Shown here piece by piece: positions 34,930-42,527 of a stretch of DNA of 52,653 nt (its first letter is position 1; every line of letters starts with the position of its first letter). The translations under genes were made by a program, and so were the position numbers. The DNA is from Betaproteobacteria bacterium UBA5216. Its GTDB lineage: Bacteria > Pseudomonadota > Gammaproteobacteria > Burkholderiales > SG8-41. Under the pieces are notes generated by a model. That model searched no databases and was not told where the DNA came from. It saw nothing but the letters and a program-made list of their open reading frames with translations. The stretch spans positions 1 through 52,653 of the forward strand of contig DHVE01000122.1 of assembly GCA_002412495.1 (NCBI GenBank). The letters run 5' to 3'.

Positions 34930-35808
34930 CTAAAACGGAACCGACCCGTCAACCGAAACACGGTACATGAGCCGCCGTTGATCCTCGGTGTAATCACGCA
35001 CAGCGAGATGCTGGCAGGTACAGTTATCCCACATGATGATGTCGCCGCGCTGCCAGTGGTGACGAAAGTGGAATCGCGGCTCGATCACGAGTTGGTGCAA
35101 TTGTGCAATCAAGGCCAGCGCTTCGTCGTCCGGTATGCCCTCGATGGCGGTGCATTCGCCCTCGGTCACGTAAATACACTTGCGCCCCGTGACCGGATGC
35201 GTGCGAAACAGCGGATGCCACACCGGCGGCATTTTCTGCGCATGATCCGCCGGAATCTCGCGGGTCAGTCCCACCGATTTTTTGCGCGCGAGCAAGCGCC
35301 CCATATAGCTATGGCTCGCGCGGCGGCCCTGCAGGCGCGTCTTGATCTCATCCGACAGCGCGTCGTAGGCTGCCGCCGCGCTGGAGAATATCGTGTCTCC
35401 CAAAACGGTTCCGTCGGCGGCAATGGGAACCTCCTTGGCATAGAGCACCGAGCAGCGCGGCGGACGCGGATACGAGGACTGGTCGGTGTGCCAGGTGATG
35501 CCCGCGTCGGAAACGCCAATCAGGCGTCCGTTTTCCTTGACGTTCGACACCACCAGCACCTCCGGGTAGCCAGGCAGGCAGGCTTGCTGATTGACATTCG
35601 GCTCGACACCGCCGAAACGTTTGGCAAAGGCAATCTGTTGTTCGACCGTAATGTCCTGATTACGAATGAATAGCATCCCATACTGGCTTAACGCCGCGTC
35701 GATGCGGCGAAAGATATCGTCCGTCAGCCGCGCCAGATTCACGCCGCATACCTCGGCGCCCAGCACCGCCGCCGTCGGCACTATGCTGATGGTTTCCGCA
35801 ACCGTCAT
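34930..35808 (-). CDS. TauD/TfdA-family Fe(II)/2-oxoglutarate dioxygenase
   Basis: This 292-residue enzyme shows the iron facial triad: His107 and Asp109 (TWHTDQS) and His267 (CQHLAVRDY), with a distal Arg in the QRRLMYRV segment for 2-oxoglutarate. The N-terminus YGMLFIRNQDITVEQQIAFA is typical. Members hydroxylate taurine, 2,4-D, alpha-ketoglutarate-dependent sulfonates and many other substrates, so the substrate here is open. A strong GGGAGGGGAGC ribosome-binding site precedes the ATG. It is followed by Bug copy 5. Confidence 0.92.
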   Translation of the reverse strand: MTVAETISIVPTAAVLGAEVCGVNLARLTDDIFRRIDAALSQYGMLFIRNQDITVEQQIAFAKRFGGVEPNVNQQACLPGYPEVLVVSNVKENGRLIGVSDAGITWHTDQSSYPRPPRCSVLYAKEVPIAADGTVLGDTIFSSAAAAYDALSDEIKTRLQGRRASHSYMGRLLARKKSVGLTREIPADHAQKMPPVWHPLFRTHPVTGRKCIYVTEGECTAIEGIPDDEALALIAQLHQLVIEPRFHFRHHWQRGDIIMWDNCTCQHLAVRDYTEDQRRLMYRVSVDGSVPF

Positions 35809-36154
35809 ATTCGCTCCCCTCCCGCTCGCCCGTCTTCCGTTCGTCTATCAATCGGTCCGCCATGGCGGGATTGCCAACCGCTTTCCCGTGTCGTCAGGCT
35901 CAGCCTATGGGATGGCATTATTGCATGATCCCCCGGCCCGCTTTCGTGGTGGGGCGTGCGGCCCGGACTGTGGTTAGGGCTTGGTATTAACGTTCGACCC
36001 ATTGCCATTCAGGGCCGCGCGTTCCCGGTCTACCGGGCAGAATCTGTGCCCGGTAACAGCGGCGTGACGTAAAGGCATCCACTCGGCGATAAATACATAA
36101 CCTATTGTTTTTATTTATAATTTTAAAACAACAGCCTTGGAACTTTCCATCAGT
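35809..36154. other. Long intergenic stretch upstream of rpoH
   Basis: About 350 bp without a convincing gene. It holds a perfect 9-bp inverted repeat (36031-36055) and an A/T-rich tract around 36096-36130 just before the CIRCE-like operator. No RNA gene or riboswitch was recognised. Confidence 0.5.
36031..36055. repeat. Perfect 9-bp inverted repeat upstream of rpoH
   Basis: TACCGGGCA (36031-36039) and TGCCCGGTA (36047-36055) flank a 7-base loop. There is no T-run after it on either strand. It lies 100 bp upstream of the CIRCE-like element and could be a regulator-binding palindrome or a weak terminator for upstream antisense transcription. Confidence 0.5.
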
Positions 36155-36181
36155 TTGGCACTCTCATCTCAAGAGTGCTAA
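36155..36181 (+). promoter_or_regulatory. CIRCE-like operator (HrcA-binding site) upstream of rpoH
   Basis: TTGGCACTC, a 9-base spacer and GAGTGCTAA match the CIRCE consensus (TTAGCACTC-N9-GAGTGCTAA) at 17 of 18 arm positions with exact spacing. It lies about 70 bp upstream of the rpoH ATG. HrcA binding here would repress rpoH when folded GroE keeps HrcA active and release it on heat shock. HrcA is not encoded in the window. Coexistence of HrcA/CIRCE and sigma-32 control is known in betaproteobacteria. Confidence 0.85.
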
Positions 36182-36184
36182 CAT
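36155..36184 (+). promoter_or_regulatory. Putative sigma-70 promoter overlapping the CIRCE element
   Basis: TTGGCA (36155-36160) differs from the -35 consensus at one position. TAACAT (36179-36184), 18 bp further on, matches the -10 consensus at four of six. The CIRCE arms would then lie over the -35 and -10 regions, so HrcA would block RNA polymerase directly. Predicted transcription start is near 36191, giving a leader of about 60 nt. Confidence 0.5.
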
Positions 36185-36251
36185 AGCAGCCGTAATAGTA
36201 GAAGGGCGGTGTGTCGCAAAAGCACTGGCTGCCATTTACGTGGGAGGCAAT

Positions 36252-37103
36252 ATGTCTGGTTTAGCATTACCGATTCCGTCGGCCGGGGGCAATCTGGATA
36301 CCTACATCCAGTCGGTCAGCCGTTTTCCGTTCCTCACGCAGGAGCAGGAAACCGGTTATGCGCGGCGCTATCGCGATCACGGCGATCTCGACGCCGCCCG
36401 CGAACTGGTCGTGTCGCATCTGCGGGTAGTGGTTTCGATTGCCCGTGGTTACATGGGTTATGGCCTGCCGCAATCCGATCTGATTCAGGAAGGCAATATC
36501 GGTCTGATGAAGGCGGTGAAGCGTTTCGATCCGGAACGCGGCGTCCGGCTGGTATCGTTCGCGGTGCACTGGATACGCGCCGAGATGCATGAATACATCC
36601 TGCGCAACTGGCGCATCGTCAAGATCGCCACCACCAAGGCGCAGCGCAAACTGTTTTTCAATTTGCGCAGCATGAAACCGGGGCTGAACACACTGGGCAG
36701 CGACGACGTGAAAGTCATCGCCAAACAGTTGGGTGTCAAACCCGAAGAAGTGGTCGAGATGGAAACCCGTCTCGGCGGGCAGGATGTGGCGCTTGAACCG
36801 GGCGGCGCCGAGGATGACGACCATAACAGCTATGGCCCGATCACCTATCTCGCCGCCGAAGACGCCGAGCCCGGCATGGTGATCGAGCAGGAACAAAGCG
36901 CGCGTCTGCGGGGCGAAGGCCTGGAAAAAGCGCTGGACAATCTGGATGCGCGCAGCCGCCGCATCATCGAGGCGCGCTGGCTCACCGAAAAAGACCCGGC
37001 GACGCTGCACGATCTGGCGGACGAATTTGGCGTGTCGGCCGAGCGTATACGCCAGATCGAAAGCAAGGCAATGGAAAAAATGAAGGGGTCCATGGCGGCG
37101 TAA
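36252..37103 (+). CDS. rpoH: RNA polymerase sigma factor RpoH (sigma-32)
   Basis: This 283-residue heat-shock sigma factor has region 2 (QSDLIQEGNIGLMKAVKRF, then SFAVHWIRAEMHEYILRNW), the diagnostic RpoH box QRKLFFNLR at 131-139, and region 4 ending SAERIRQIESKAMEKMK. The ATG at 36252 is set by a strong GGGAGG ribosome-binding site; an upstream in-frame start at 36105 would pass through the CIRCE element and is rejected. It is followed by a bidirectional terminator. Confidence 0.98.
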   Translation: MSGLALPIPSAGGNLDTYIQSVSRFPFLTQEQETGYARRYRDHGDLDAARELVVSHLRVVVSIARGYMGYGLPQSDLIQEGNIGLMKAVKRFDPERGVRLVSFAVHWIRAEMHEYILRNWRIVKIATTKAQRKLFFNLRSMKPGLNTLGSDDVKVIAKQLGVKPEEVVEMETRLGGQDVALEPGGAEDDDHNSYGPITYLAAEDAEPGMVIEQEQSARLRGEGLEKALDNLDARSRRIIEARWLTEKDPATLHDLADEFGVSAERIRQIESKAMEKMKGSMAA

Positions 37104-37120
37104 GCTGCAACGCACCCGCA

Positions 37121-37150
37121 AAAAAATCCCGGCACGGGCCGGGATTTTTT
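37121..37150. terminator. Bidirectional Rho-independent terminator between rpoH and sco
   Basis: A 7-bp GC-rich stem (TCCCGGC 37127-37133 with GCCGGGA 37138-37144) and 4-base loop are flanked by six A on the left and six T on the right. It serves rpoH on the plus strand, 18 bp after its stop, and the convergent sco gene on the minus strand. Confidence 0.92.
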
Positions 37151-37211
37151 ATTTCATGACCTTCTACGGCACAGGATTACCGCAAGGTTTTGATGGTACC
37201 GCCGACGCCAA

Positions 37212-37817
37212 TCAACCCGCTTGCTTCAGCAGGATCTTGATGTCATTCAGGAGTGCCGGCGCGCCCGCGCCGTACTGCACGAATAGCCGCAGTCGGCCCT
37301 GTTGATCCAGTATGAATGTGCCGGCCGAATGATCGACGCTGTAGCCGTCGGGCTTACCACTCTTTGCGGGCTGCTTTTGCACATACACCTTGAATTCTTT
37401 TGCGGTGCGCGCCGTGGCATCGGCATCGCCCACCAAGCCCAGAAACGACGGGTGAAATGCGGTGACGTATTGCTTGAGCAAAGCTGGCGTGTCGCGCTCG
37501 GGATCGACGGATACAAACAACACCTGCACCTTGCCGCCGTCGTTGCCAAGTTCCTTGATGACCTTGGCCATCTCGGCGAGCGTGGTCGGACACACGTCGG
37601 GGCATTGGGTAAACCCGAAAAACACCACCACGATCTTGCCCTGAAAATCCGCCAGCGTACGCGGCTTGCCGGTGTGATCGTTGAGCGCGAGCGCCTTGCC
37701 GAAATTGGCGCCCGTCACATCGGTGGACTGAAATTTCGGCGCGGGCGGCGAAGCCGGACCGCATGCAGCCAGCGCGCATGCCAGGAGGATCAGAGCCGCA
37801 CGAACAGCGGAGTTCAT
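37212..37817 (-). CDS. SCO1/SenC-family copper chaperone
   Basis: The 201-residue lipoprotein (lipobox LAAC with Cys19) is anchored on the periplasmic side. The copper-binding CxxxC is at Cys72/Cys76 (TQCPDVCPT) and the third ligand His lies in SVDHSAGTF. It delivers or reduces copper for the CuA centre of cytochrome oxidase subunit II. It is the last gene in the minus-strand heme-A/assembly run, 4 bp after cyoE, which fits that role. Confidence 0.95.
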   Translation of the reverse strand: MNSAVRAALILLACALAACGPASPPAPKFQSTDVTGANFGKALALNDHTGKPRTLADFQGKIVVVFFGFTQCPDVCPTTLAEMAKVIKELGNDGGKVQVLFVSVDPERDTPALLKQYVTAFHPSFLGLVGDADATARTAKEFKVYVQKQPAKSGKPDGYSVDHSAGTFILDQQGRLRLFVQYGAGAPALLNDIKILLKQAG

Positions 37818-37821
37818 GACG

Positions 37822-38721
37822 CTACAGAAGTATGCGAAAGTAGTGATCGATCAGCAGCGCCGCGAACAACGCCGTGAGATAAATGATCGAAAACCGGAAG
37901 GTCTTGCGCGCAAGGGCATCGCTGTAATTGCGATAAATCCGGATCGCGTAGACCATAAAGCCTGCGCCCAACAGCAGCGCGGACGCCAGATAAATAAGCC
38001 CGGACAGTTTTACCGTGAACGGCAGCAGCGAACACGCCACCAGTATGATGGTGTAGAGCAACACGTTAAGCCGCGTGAATTTTTCGCCGTGCGTCACCGG
38101 CAGCATTGGCACGCCCGCCTTGGCGTATTCGTCGCGGCGGTAGAGCGCTAATGCCCAGAAATGCGGCGGCGTCCATGCAAAGATAATCAGGAACAGTGTC
38201 AAGGCTTCCGCAGTGACTTCACCGGTCATCGCTGCCCAGCCCAACACCGGTGGCATTGCGCCCGACGCGCCGCCGATCACAATATTCTGCGGCGTCATGG
38301 GCTTGAGAATCACCGTGTAGATCACCGCATAGCCGACAAAAGTGGCGAGCGTCAGCCACATCGTCAACGCATTGACCCAAAAGTAGAGTATCGCAAGCCC
38401 GATGCCGCCGACGATGGTACCGAAAATCAGTGTATGCGCGGACGTGAGTTGTCCGAGCGGCAGCGGTCGCGCGCGGGTGCGCGCCATGATCGCATCGATC
38501 TTTTGCTCGACCAGGCAATTCATCGCTGCGGCGGCCCCCGCCACCAAACCAATGCCGATCGTGCCCGCAAGAAACGGCTGCAACGCCACCATGCCCGGCA
38601 CGGCCAGCAACATGCCAATAATCGCGGTAAACACGATCAACGACACCACACGGGGCTTTGTAAGCTGATAAAACTGATAAATACGGGAGCCGGTTGGCTG
38701 CCCGGCGGCTGCAGATGACAT
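37822..38721 (-). CDS. ctaB: Protoheme IX farnesyltransferase (heme o synthase)
   Basis: The 299-residue UbiA-family membrane enzyme adds a farnesyl chain to heme b. The prenyl-diphosphate site is NCLVEQKIDAIMARTRARPLP, seen as NCLVEQKID and MARTRARPLP, and a second region lies before the WTPPHFWALALYRRDEYAKAG motif, seen in two parts. About nine membrane segments are present. The gene shares one base with the ctaA stop region, so the two are coupled. Also named cyoE. Confidence 0.96.
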   Translation of the reverse strand: MSSAAAGQPTGSRIYQFYQLTKPRVVSLIVFTAIIGMLLAVPGMVALQPFLAGTIGIGLVAGAAAAMNCLVEQKIDAIMARTRARPLPLGQLTSAHTLIFGTIVGGIGLAILYFWVNALTMWLTLATFVGYAVIYTVILKPMTPQNIVIGGASGAMPPVLGWAAMTGEVTAEALTLFLIIFAWTPPHFWALALYRRDEYAKAGVPMLPVTHGEKFTRLNVLLYTIILVACSLLPFTVKLSGLIYLASALLLGAGFMVYAIRIYRNYSDALARKTFRFSIIYLTALFAALLIDHYFRILL

Positions 38722-39716
38722 TACGATTCCGGCTTGTGTGACGTCGTGGAAAGCGCGAAGTTTAGCACCACCAGCGCCATGAGTAACAGCGCGGCGCCCG
38801 CGTTGTGCGCTACCGCAACCGCCAGTTTAAGCCCGGTCAGAATATTGCCGATGCCCAGCGACACCTGCCCCACGAGCAATAGGCCGATGATCAGGGCAAC
38901 CGCACGCAAGCCACTCACGCGTGCCACGCGCCACGACAGCCACGCGAGATAGAACGCCACCACCACCGCGCCCACGCGATGCGTCCAATGGATCGCGGTC
39001 AGCGCGTCATAGCTCAATTTATCGCCGGCGGCGGTGTGTCCGAGTTCACGCAGCAATTGAAAGCCATGCTGGAAATCCATTTTCGGCATCCACTCGCCGT
39101 GACAGGTCGGCAAATCGATGCACGCCAGCGCGGCGTAGTTGGTACTTACCCAGCCTCCCAGCGCGATCTGCGCCACGAGCAAGGCCAAGCCCAGCCATGC
39201 CCACGGCCGCAGCCACGCCGCGTCCGCCACGGGCGTACCGGCGCGCACTTGCCGCATTGCGAGCCAGGTGAGCAACGCCAGCGTCGCCATGCCGCCAAGC
39301 AGGTGCAGTGTCACGATTACGGGTTTTAGCAGCATCGTTACCGTCCACATGCCCAGCGCCGCTTGCAACATCACCAACAACAGCAGGGTGCTGGCGAGCC
39401 ACGGCGATTGGACAAGCGCCTTGCGCTTCACCCATGCAGCAATAGCGATGCCCAGTATCAGCAGGCCCAGCGTGCCCGCGAGATAACGATGAAACATTTC
39501 ATGCCAGGCTTTTTGAATGGAAACCGGCCCGTGCGTGCCGCCCTGCTCCGCCACCGCCCTGGCGATGTCGGTCGCCGCATGCACTGGCGTGGGCTTGCCA
39601 TAGCAGCCCGGCCAGTCGGGACAACCCAAACCGGCATCTGTGAGCCGCACAAACGCACCCACCACGACCACGACAAATGTAAACGCGGTCGTAAAGAAAA
39701 TTATCTTTTTAAACAA
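38721..39716 (-). CDS. ctaA: Heme A synthase (COX15/CtaA family)
   Basis: The 331-residue membrane protein oxidises the heme o methyl group to a formyl. The four conserved histidines of the heme sites are visible in HEMFHRYLAGT, HLLGGMATLA, HWTHRVGAVVV and VAHNAGAALL; the family N-terminus has RLTDAGLGCPDWPGCYG. The start is TTG 39716: an in-frame TGA lies 9 bp upstream, and no ATG or GTG occurs between. It precedes ctaB. Confidence 0.95.
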   Translation of the reverse strand: MFKKIIFFTTAFTFVVVVVGAFVRLTDAGLGCPDWPGCYGKPTPVHAATDIARAVAEQGGTHGPVSIQKAWHEMFHRYLAGTLGLLILGIAIAAWVKRKALVQSPWLASTLLLLVMLQAALGMWTVTMLLKPVIVTLHLLGGMATLALLTWLAMRQVRAGTPVADAAWLRPWAWLGLALLVAQIALGGWVSTNYAALACIDLPTCHGEWMPKMDFQHGFQLLRELGHTAAGDKLSYDALTAIHWTHRVGAVVVAFYLAWLSWRVARVSGLRAVALIIGLLLVGQVSLGIGNILTGLKLAVAVAHNAGAALLLMALVVLNFALSTTSHKPES

Positions 39717-39805
39717 ATAAATATCTCATGGGGTTATGGATTCATCTAACCAAAAAGTCGAACATCTAAGTCCTCACGCCTCATGCTTCCCGTCTCACGC
39801 CGCTA

Positions 39806-40405
39806 TTAGCCGATGCGCGATACCCGCAGCAGGCGCGTGATGTCTTTTTTCATGCCCGTGGGATCCGCATCCTTGGGGTAGCGCAATACCACATTGCCCA
39901 ACGGATCAATCAAATAAATATGATCGCGCTGCGCATCGCGATACGGCAACGACTTCAGAATCGCGCTGCCTTGCGCGCGCGCGATCCATGTGCCCTCGTA
40001 TTCCGTGGTTACGGCGGCGGCCACAGGCTGCGTGTCGTTCAGCAACCACACGCGCTCGATACGCTCCGGGTACTTGCCCTGCGTCAATCGCACCTGGCGA
40101 ATTTTCCACAGCTTGTTCTTGCAATAATCGTCACAGGCGCCCGAATCCACCGTCACAAAAACCCAGCGTCCGCGCAACTGTGCGAAATCAAATAGCTTGC
40201 CGCCATCATGCGCCGCCATCGCGCCGGCGGGCGCCTCGACGCCTTCGACCAGATCGCCATAGTTGACGCGCCCCGAGGGCTGCCAGAAATAGTACAGGGC
40301 AAACGACGCCACGAAGGGCGCAAGGCATACCGCCGCGATCAGCAGCAGCATGCGCTGGCTCTTGCGCTGCTCAAGACGTTGTTGGATCGGATCTTCGACG
40401 GACAT
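39806..40405 (-). CDS. Membrane-anchored thioredoxin-like protein of the cox cluster
   Basis: From the ATG at 40405 this protein has 199 residues. One membrane segment (MLLLIAAVCLAPFVASFALYYFW, seen in two parts) is followed by a periplasmic domain. WVFVTVDSGACDDYC resembles a thioredoxin/Sco strand followed by a CxxxC pair (Cys91, Cys95), and DHIYLIDPLGNVVLRYP near the end matches the Sco/AhpC-type final strands. It sits between ctaA and surf1 and overlaps surf1 by 35 bp. A role as thiol or copper factor in oxidase assembly is plausible; no function is established from sequence. Confidence 0.8.
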   Translation of the reverse strand: MSVEDPIQQRLEQRKSQRMLLLIAAVCLAPFVASFALYYFWQPSGRVNYGDLVEGVEAPAGAMAAHDGGKLFDFAQLRGRWVFVTVDSGACDDYCKNKLWKIRQVRLTQGKYPERIERVWLLNDTQPVAAAVTTEYEGTWIARAQGSAILKSLPYRDAQRDHIYLIDPLGNVVLRYPKDADPTGMKKDITRLLRVSRIG

Positions 40406-41105
40406 TGATAACCAGCCAGTAAATGAAAATTGCCGCCGCAAGCGCAAACCATTGCACAGCGTAGGCGAGATGCGTATTGCGCTTGAGATCGACCGGCGGC
40501 CAATCGCGGATCAGGCCATCGTCCGGCGCGCCGCGCAATTCGGTCTGCTGCAAGATGATCGGGTGCACATCAAGCCGCGTGGCCTGGCGAAAGCGTTCAA
40601 CCATCATATTCTGCCAGACATTTCCGTCGGCAACCTTGCTCGACAACTCCATGAATCGCTCGCTGCCCGGCACCGCCGTGCCATGCGCCATGACCTCCTG
40701 CTCGGGCGTTTTGACAGCAGGCAATCGATTGCGTTCAGCGCCCGCGGCGATCCAGCCGCGATTCACCAGGATGTATTTATCGGTGCCGGCGATGCGTAGC
40801 GGCATGTAAACATGGTAGCCCGGCTGATGCTTGTGCAAACGATTGTCGATTAATACCATGTGCCGCGCGTCAAATCGGCCACGTGCCTCAATGGGGCGCA
40901 GCAATACCTCATCAACCTTTAATTCGGCGGCACCCACGTTCACTGGCGCCTGCTTCGCGAAATCGTCAATACGGTTTTGCAAAAGCTGTTTGGTATCGGC
41001 GCGGCCCAACTGCCAAAAACCAAGCACGACGGTCAACGCGACACCCGAGATCATCGCCAGTGTCGCCCACGCCGGCGGATTGAATTCGCGACCGGCGATT
41101 CTCAA
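40371..41105 (-). CDS. SURF1-family cytochrome oxidase assembly protein
   Basis: The 244-residue protein has two membrane segments, one near the start (WATLAMISGVALTVVLGFW) and one at the end (AYAVQWFALAAAIFIYWLVI), with a periplasmic domain between. GFWQLGRADTKQ, YHVYMPLRIAGTDKYILVNRGW, seen in two parts, and RNTHLAYAVQWF are family motifs. SURF1 helps place heme a/a3 in subunit I. The start is TTG 41105, supported by GGAG five bases upstream. It is divergent from the DUF2909 gene, 35 bp away. Confidence 0.94.
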   Translation of the reverse strand: MRIAGREFNPPAWATLAMISGVALTVVLGFWQLGRADTKQLLQNRIDDFAKQAPVNVGAAELKVDEVLLRPIEARGRFDARHMVLIDNRLHKHQPGYHVYMPLRIAGTDKYILVNRGWIAAGAERNRLPAVKTPEQEVMAHGTAVPGSERFMELSSKVADGNVWQNMMVERFRQATRLDVHPIILQQTELRGAPDDGLIRDWPPVDLKRNTHLAYAVQWFALAAAIFIYWLVINVRRRSDPTTS

Positions 41106-41140
41106 TGGCGCTCCGGACGGACGTGGATTACACTACGCCG

Positions 41141-41335
41141 ATGAAATACTTGGTGATTCTTTTCCTGCTGTTCATTATCTACAGCCTCGGCGCGGCGGCC
41201 TATTTCATGCTCAAGGATCGCGGCGCAAGCGAGCGCATGGTGCGCGCGCTGACTGTGCGCGTGGCACTGTCGGTCACGCTGTTCCTGCTGTTGATGGCGG
41301 GCATTCATTTCGGATTCATCACCGGTAAGCTTTAA
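41141..41335 (+). CDS. Twin-transmembrane protein, DUF2909 family
   Basis: This 64-residue protein consists of two membrane segments (YLVILFLLFIIYSLGAAAYF and SVTLFLLLMAGIHFGFI) joined by a short basic loop with DRGASERMVRAL. It is conserved within beta- and gammaproteobacterial cytochrome oxidase loci and probably helps oxidase assembly or stability (inference from location). It is the only plus-strand gene inside the cox region and ends at a bidirectional terminator. Confidence 0.85.
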   Translation: MKYLVILFLLFIIYSLGAAAYFMLKDRGASERMVRALTVRVALSVTLFLLLMAGIHFGFITGKL

Positions 41336-41348
41336 CGAGAGCCATAGT

Positions 41349-41381
41349 AAAAAAGCCGCACCCACGGGTGCGGCTTTTTTT
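41349..41381. terminator. Bidirectional Rho-independent terminator between the DUF2909 gene and ctaE
   Basis: Arms 41355-41363 and 41366-41374 form a 9-bp GC-rich stem (GCCGCACCC with GGGTGCGGC). Six A lie on its left and seven T on its right. It terminates the DUF2909 gene from the left and the oxidase operon (ctaC to ctaE) from the right. Confidence 0.93.
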
Positions 41382-41399
41382 GGGAATTACCCGCGCCGG

Positions 41400-42266
41400 T
41401 TAGAGTATGTACACCAGCACGAAGAGCAGCACCCACACTACGTCCACGAAGTGCCAGTACCAAGCCACGCCTTCGAAACCAAAGTGGTTTTCCGGCGTGA
41501 AATGTCCGGCCACGCTGCGAAACAGAATGACCCACAACATGATGGTCCCCACCGTCACGTGAAAGCCGTGAAAACCGGTCAACATGAAGAACGTGGAGCC
41601 GTACGCGCCACTGGTGAGCTTGAGGTTCATCGCCGAATAGGCATGGGAGTATTCGTAAATCTGGAACCCAAGGAAGATCATGCCCAGTGCAATCGTGGCA
41701 GCAAGGCCCCAGATGAGTTGCGCGCGGTTTTTCTTGAGCAATCCCCAGTGCGCGATGGTGATCGTCACGCCGGACGTCAGCAGCAGTGCTGTATTTAGGG
41801 CGGGGATGCCCCATGCGCCCATCGGGGTAAAGTCCCCGGCCTTGAAGTGCGGACCCGCCGTGGGCCAATCGCCCTTGAAACCAGGCCACAGCAGTTGTTG
41901 ATGTTCAATGCTGCCAAGATCCGGCACCGAATAGAGTCGCATGTAACCAAGCGCACCAAAAAACGCCGCGAAAAACATGACTTCCGAAAAAATGAACCAA
42001 CTCATCCCCCAGCGGAACGACATCCCCACCTGGCGGTTGTACATGCCCCCTTCGGATTCGTGTGCCACGGTGCTGAACCAGCCTGCGAACATGACGAACA
42101 GAACAATAAAACCGAGAATCAAAAGCAGGTTGCCGCCAGTCATGTTATTCATCGAGAATGCGGCGCCAAAGCCGAGCAACGCCATAGCCACTGAAGCCGT
42201 AATCGGCCAGTGCGACAGCCCAGGCACGTAATAATTATCGGAAGTGGCGGTATGCTGCGTCGACAT
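41400..42266 (-). CDS. ctaE: Cytochrome c oxidase subunit III
   Basis: The 288-residue membrane protein has seven hydrophobic segments, with the family signature GFHGFHVTVGTIML and the C-terminal FEGVAWYWHFVDVVWVLLF region. The N-terminus is HYYVPGLSHWP-like (NYYVPGLSHWPI). A clean AGGAG precedes the ATG. It is the last structural gene of the minus-strand oxidase operon and ends just before a bidirectional terminator. Confidence 0.97.
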   Translation of the reverse strand: MSTQHTATSDNYYVPGLSHWPITASVAMALLGFGAAFSMNNMTGGNLLLILGFIVLFVMFAGWFSTVAHESEGGMYNRQVGMSFRWGMSWFIFSEVMFFAAFFGALGYMRLYSVPDLGSIEHQQLLWPGFKGDWPTAGPHFKAGDFTPMGAWGIPALNTALLLTSGVTITIAHWGLLKKNRAQLIWGLAATIALGMIFLGFQIYEYSHAYSAMNLKLTSGAYGSTFFMLTGFHGFHVTVGTIMLWVILFRSVAGHFTPENHFGFEGVAWYWHFVDVVWVLLFVLVYIL

Positions 42267-42323
42267 GTGTTTCTCCTAAATTTCTGTTCACTGTTCGTCT
42301 GACTAATCGCTACGCTGTTTCAT

Positions 42324-42521
42324 TTATCTGAGAACCAACCGCACCACGGAAATCACGGTAAACACAAACAACGCCCCTGCAATGATGCCGGTAATCACCA
42401 CCTGCAGCGGCGTTACCTTGATTTCCTGTCCCTGATCCTGCTTGCGTATGCCGATAAACGCCGACAGCACCATTTTTATCGCCTGAAACAACGATGCCGT
42501 TTTCGGCGATTTGTTTTCCAA
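42324..42521 (-). CDS. DUF2970 small membrane protein
   Basis: The 65-residue protein has an amphipathic N-terminal half (LFQAIKMVLSAFIGIRKQ) and one membrane segment (VVITGIIAGALFVFTVISVV). The family is found between ctaG and ctaE in betaproteobacteria. Function is unknown, but a structural or assembly role in the oxidase is likely from position. The start is TTG 42521, 6 bp after the ctaG stop, with no better start in frame. Confidence 0.83.
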   Translation of the reverse strand: MENKSPKTASLFQAIKMVLSAFIGIRKQDQGQEIKVTPLQVVITGIIAGALFVFTVISVVRLVLR

Positions 42522-42527
42522 TCTGAC

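Noticed and set aside
36131..36190. Sigma-32 promoter before rpoH
   Set aside because: CTTGGAA at 36136-36142 resembles a sigma-32 -35, but no CCCCAT-like -10 follows at the right distance.
36105..36251. Upstream start for rpoH at 36105
   Set aside because: It would make the CIRCE-like element coding and ignores the strong GGGAGG site before ATG 36252.
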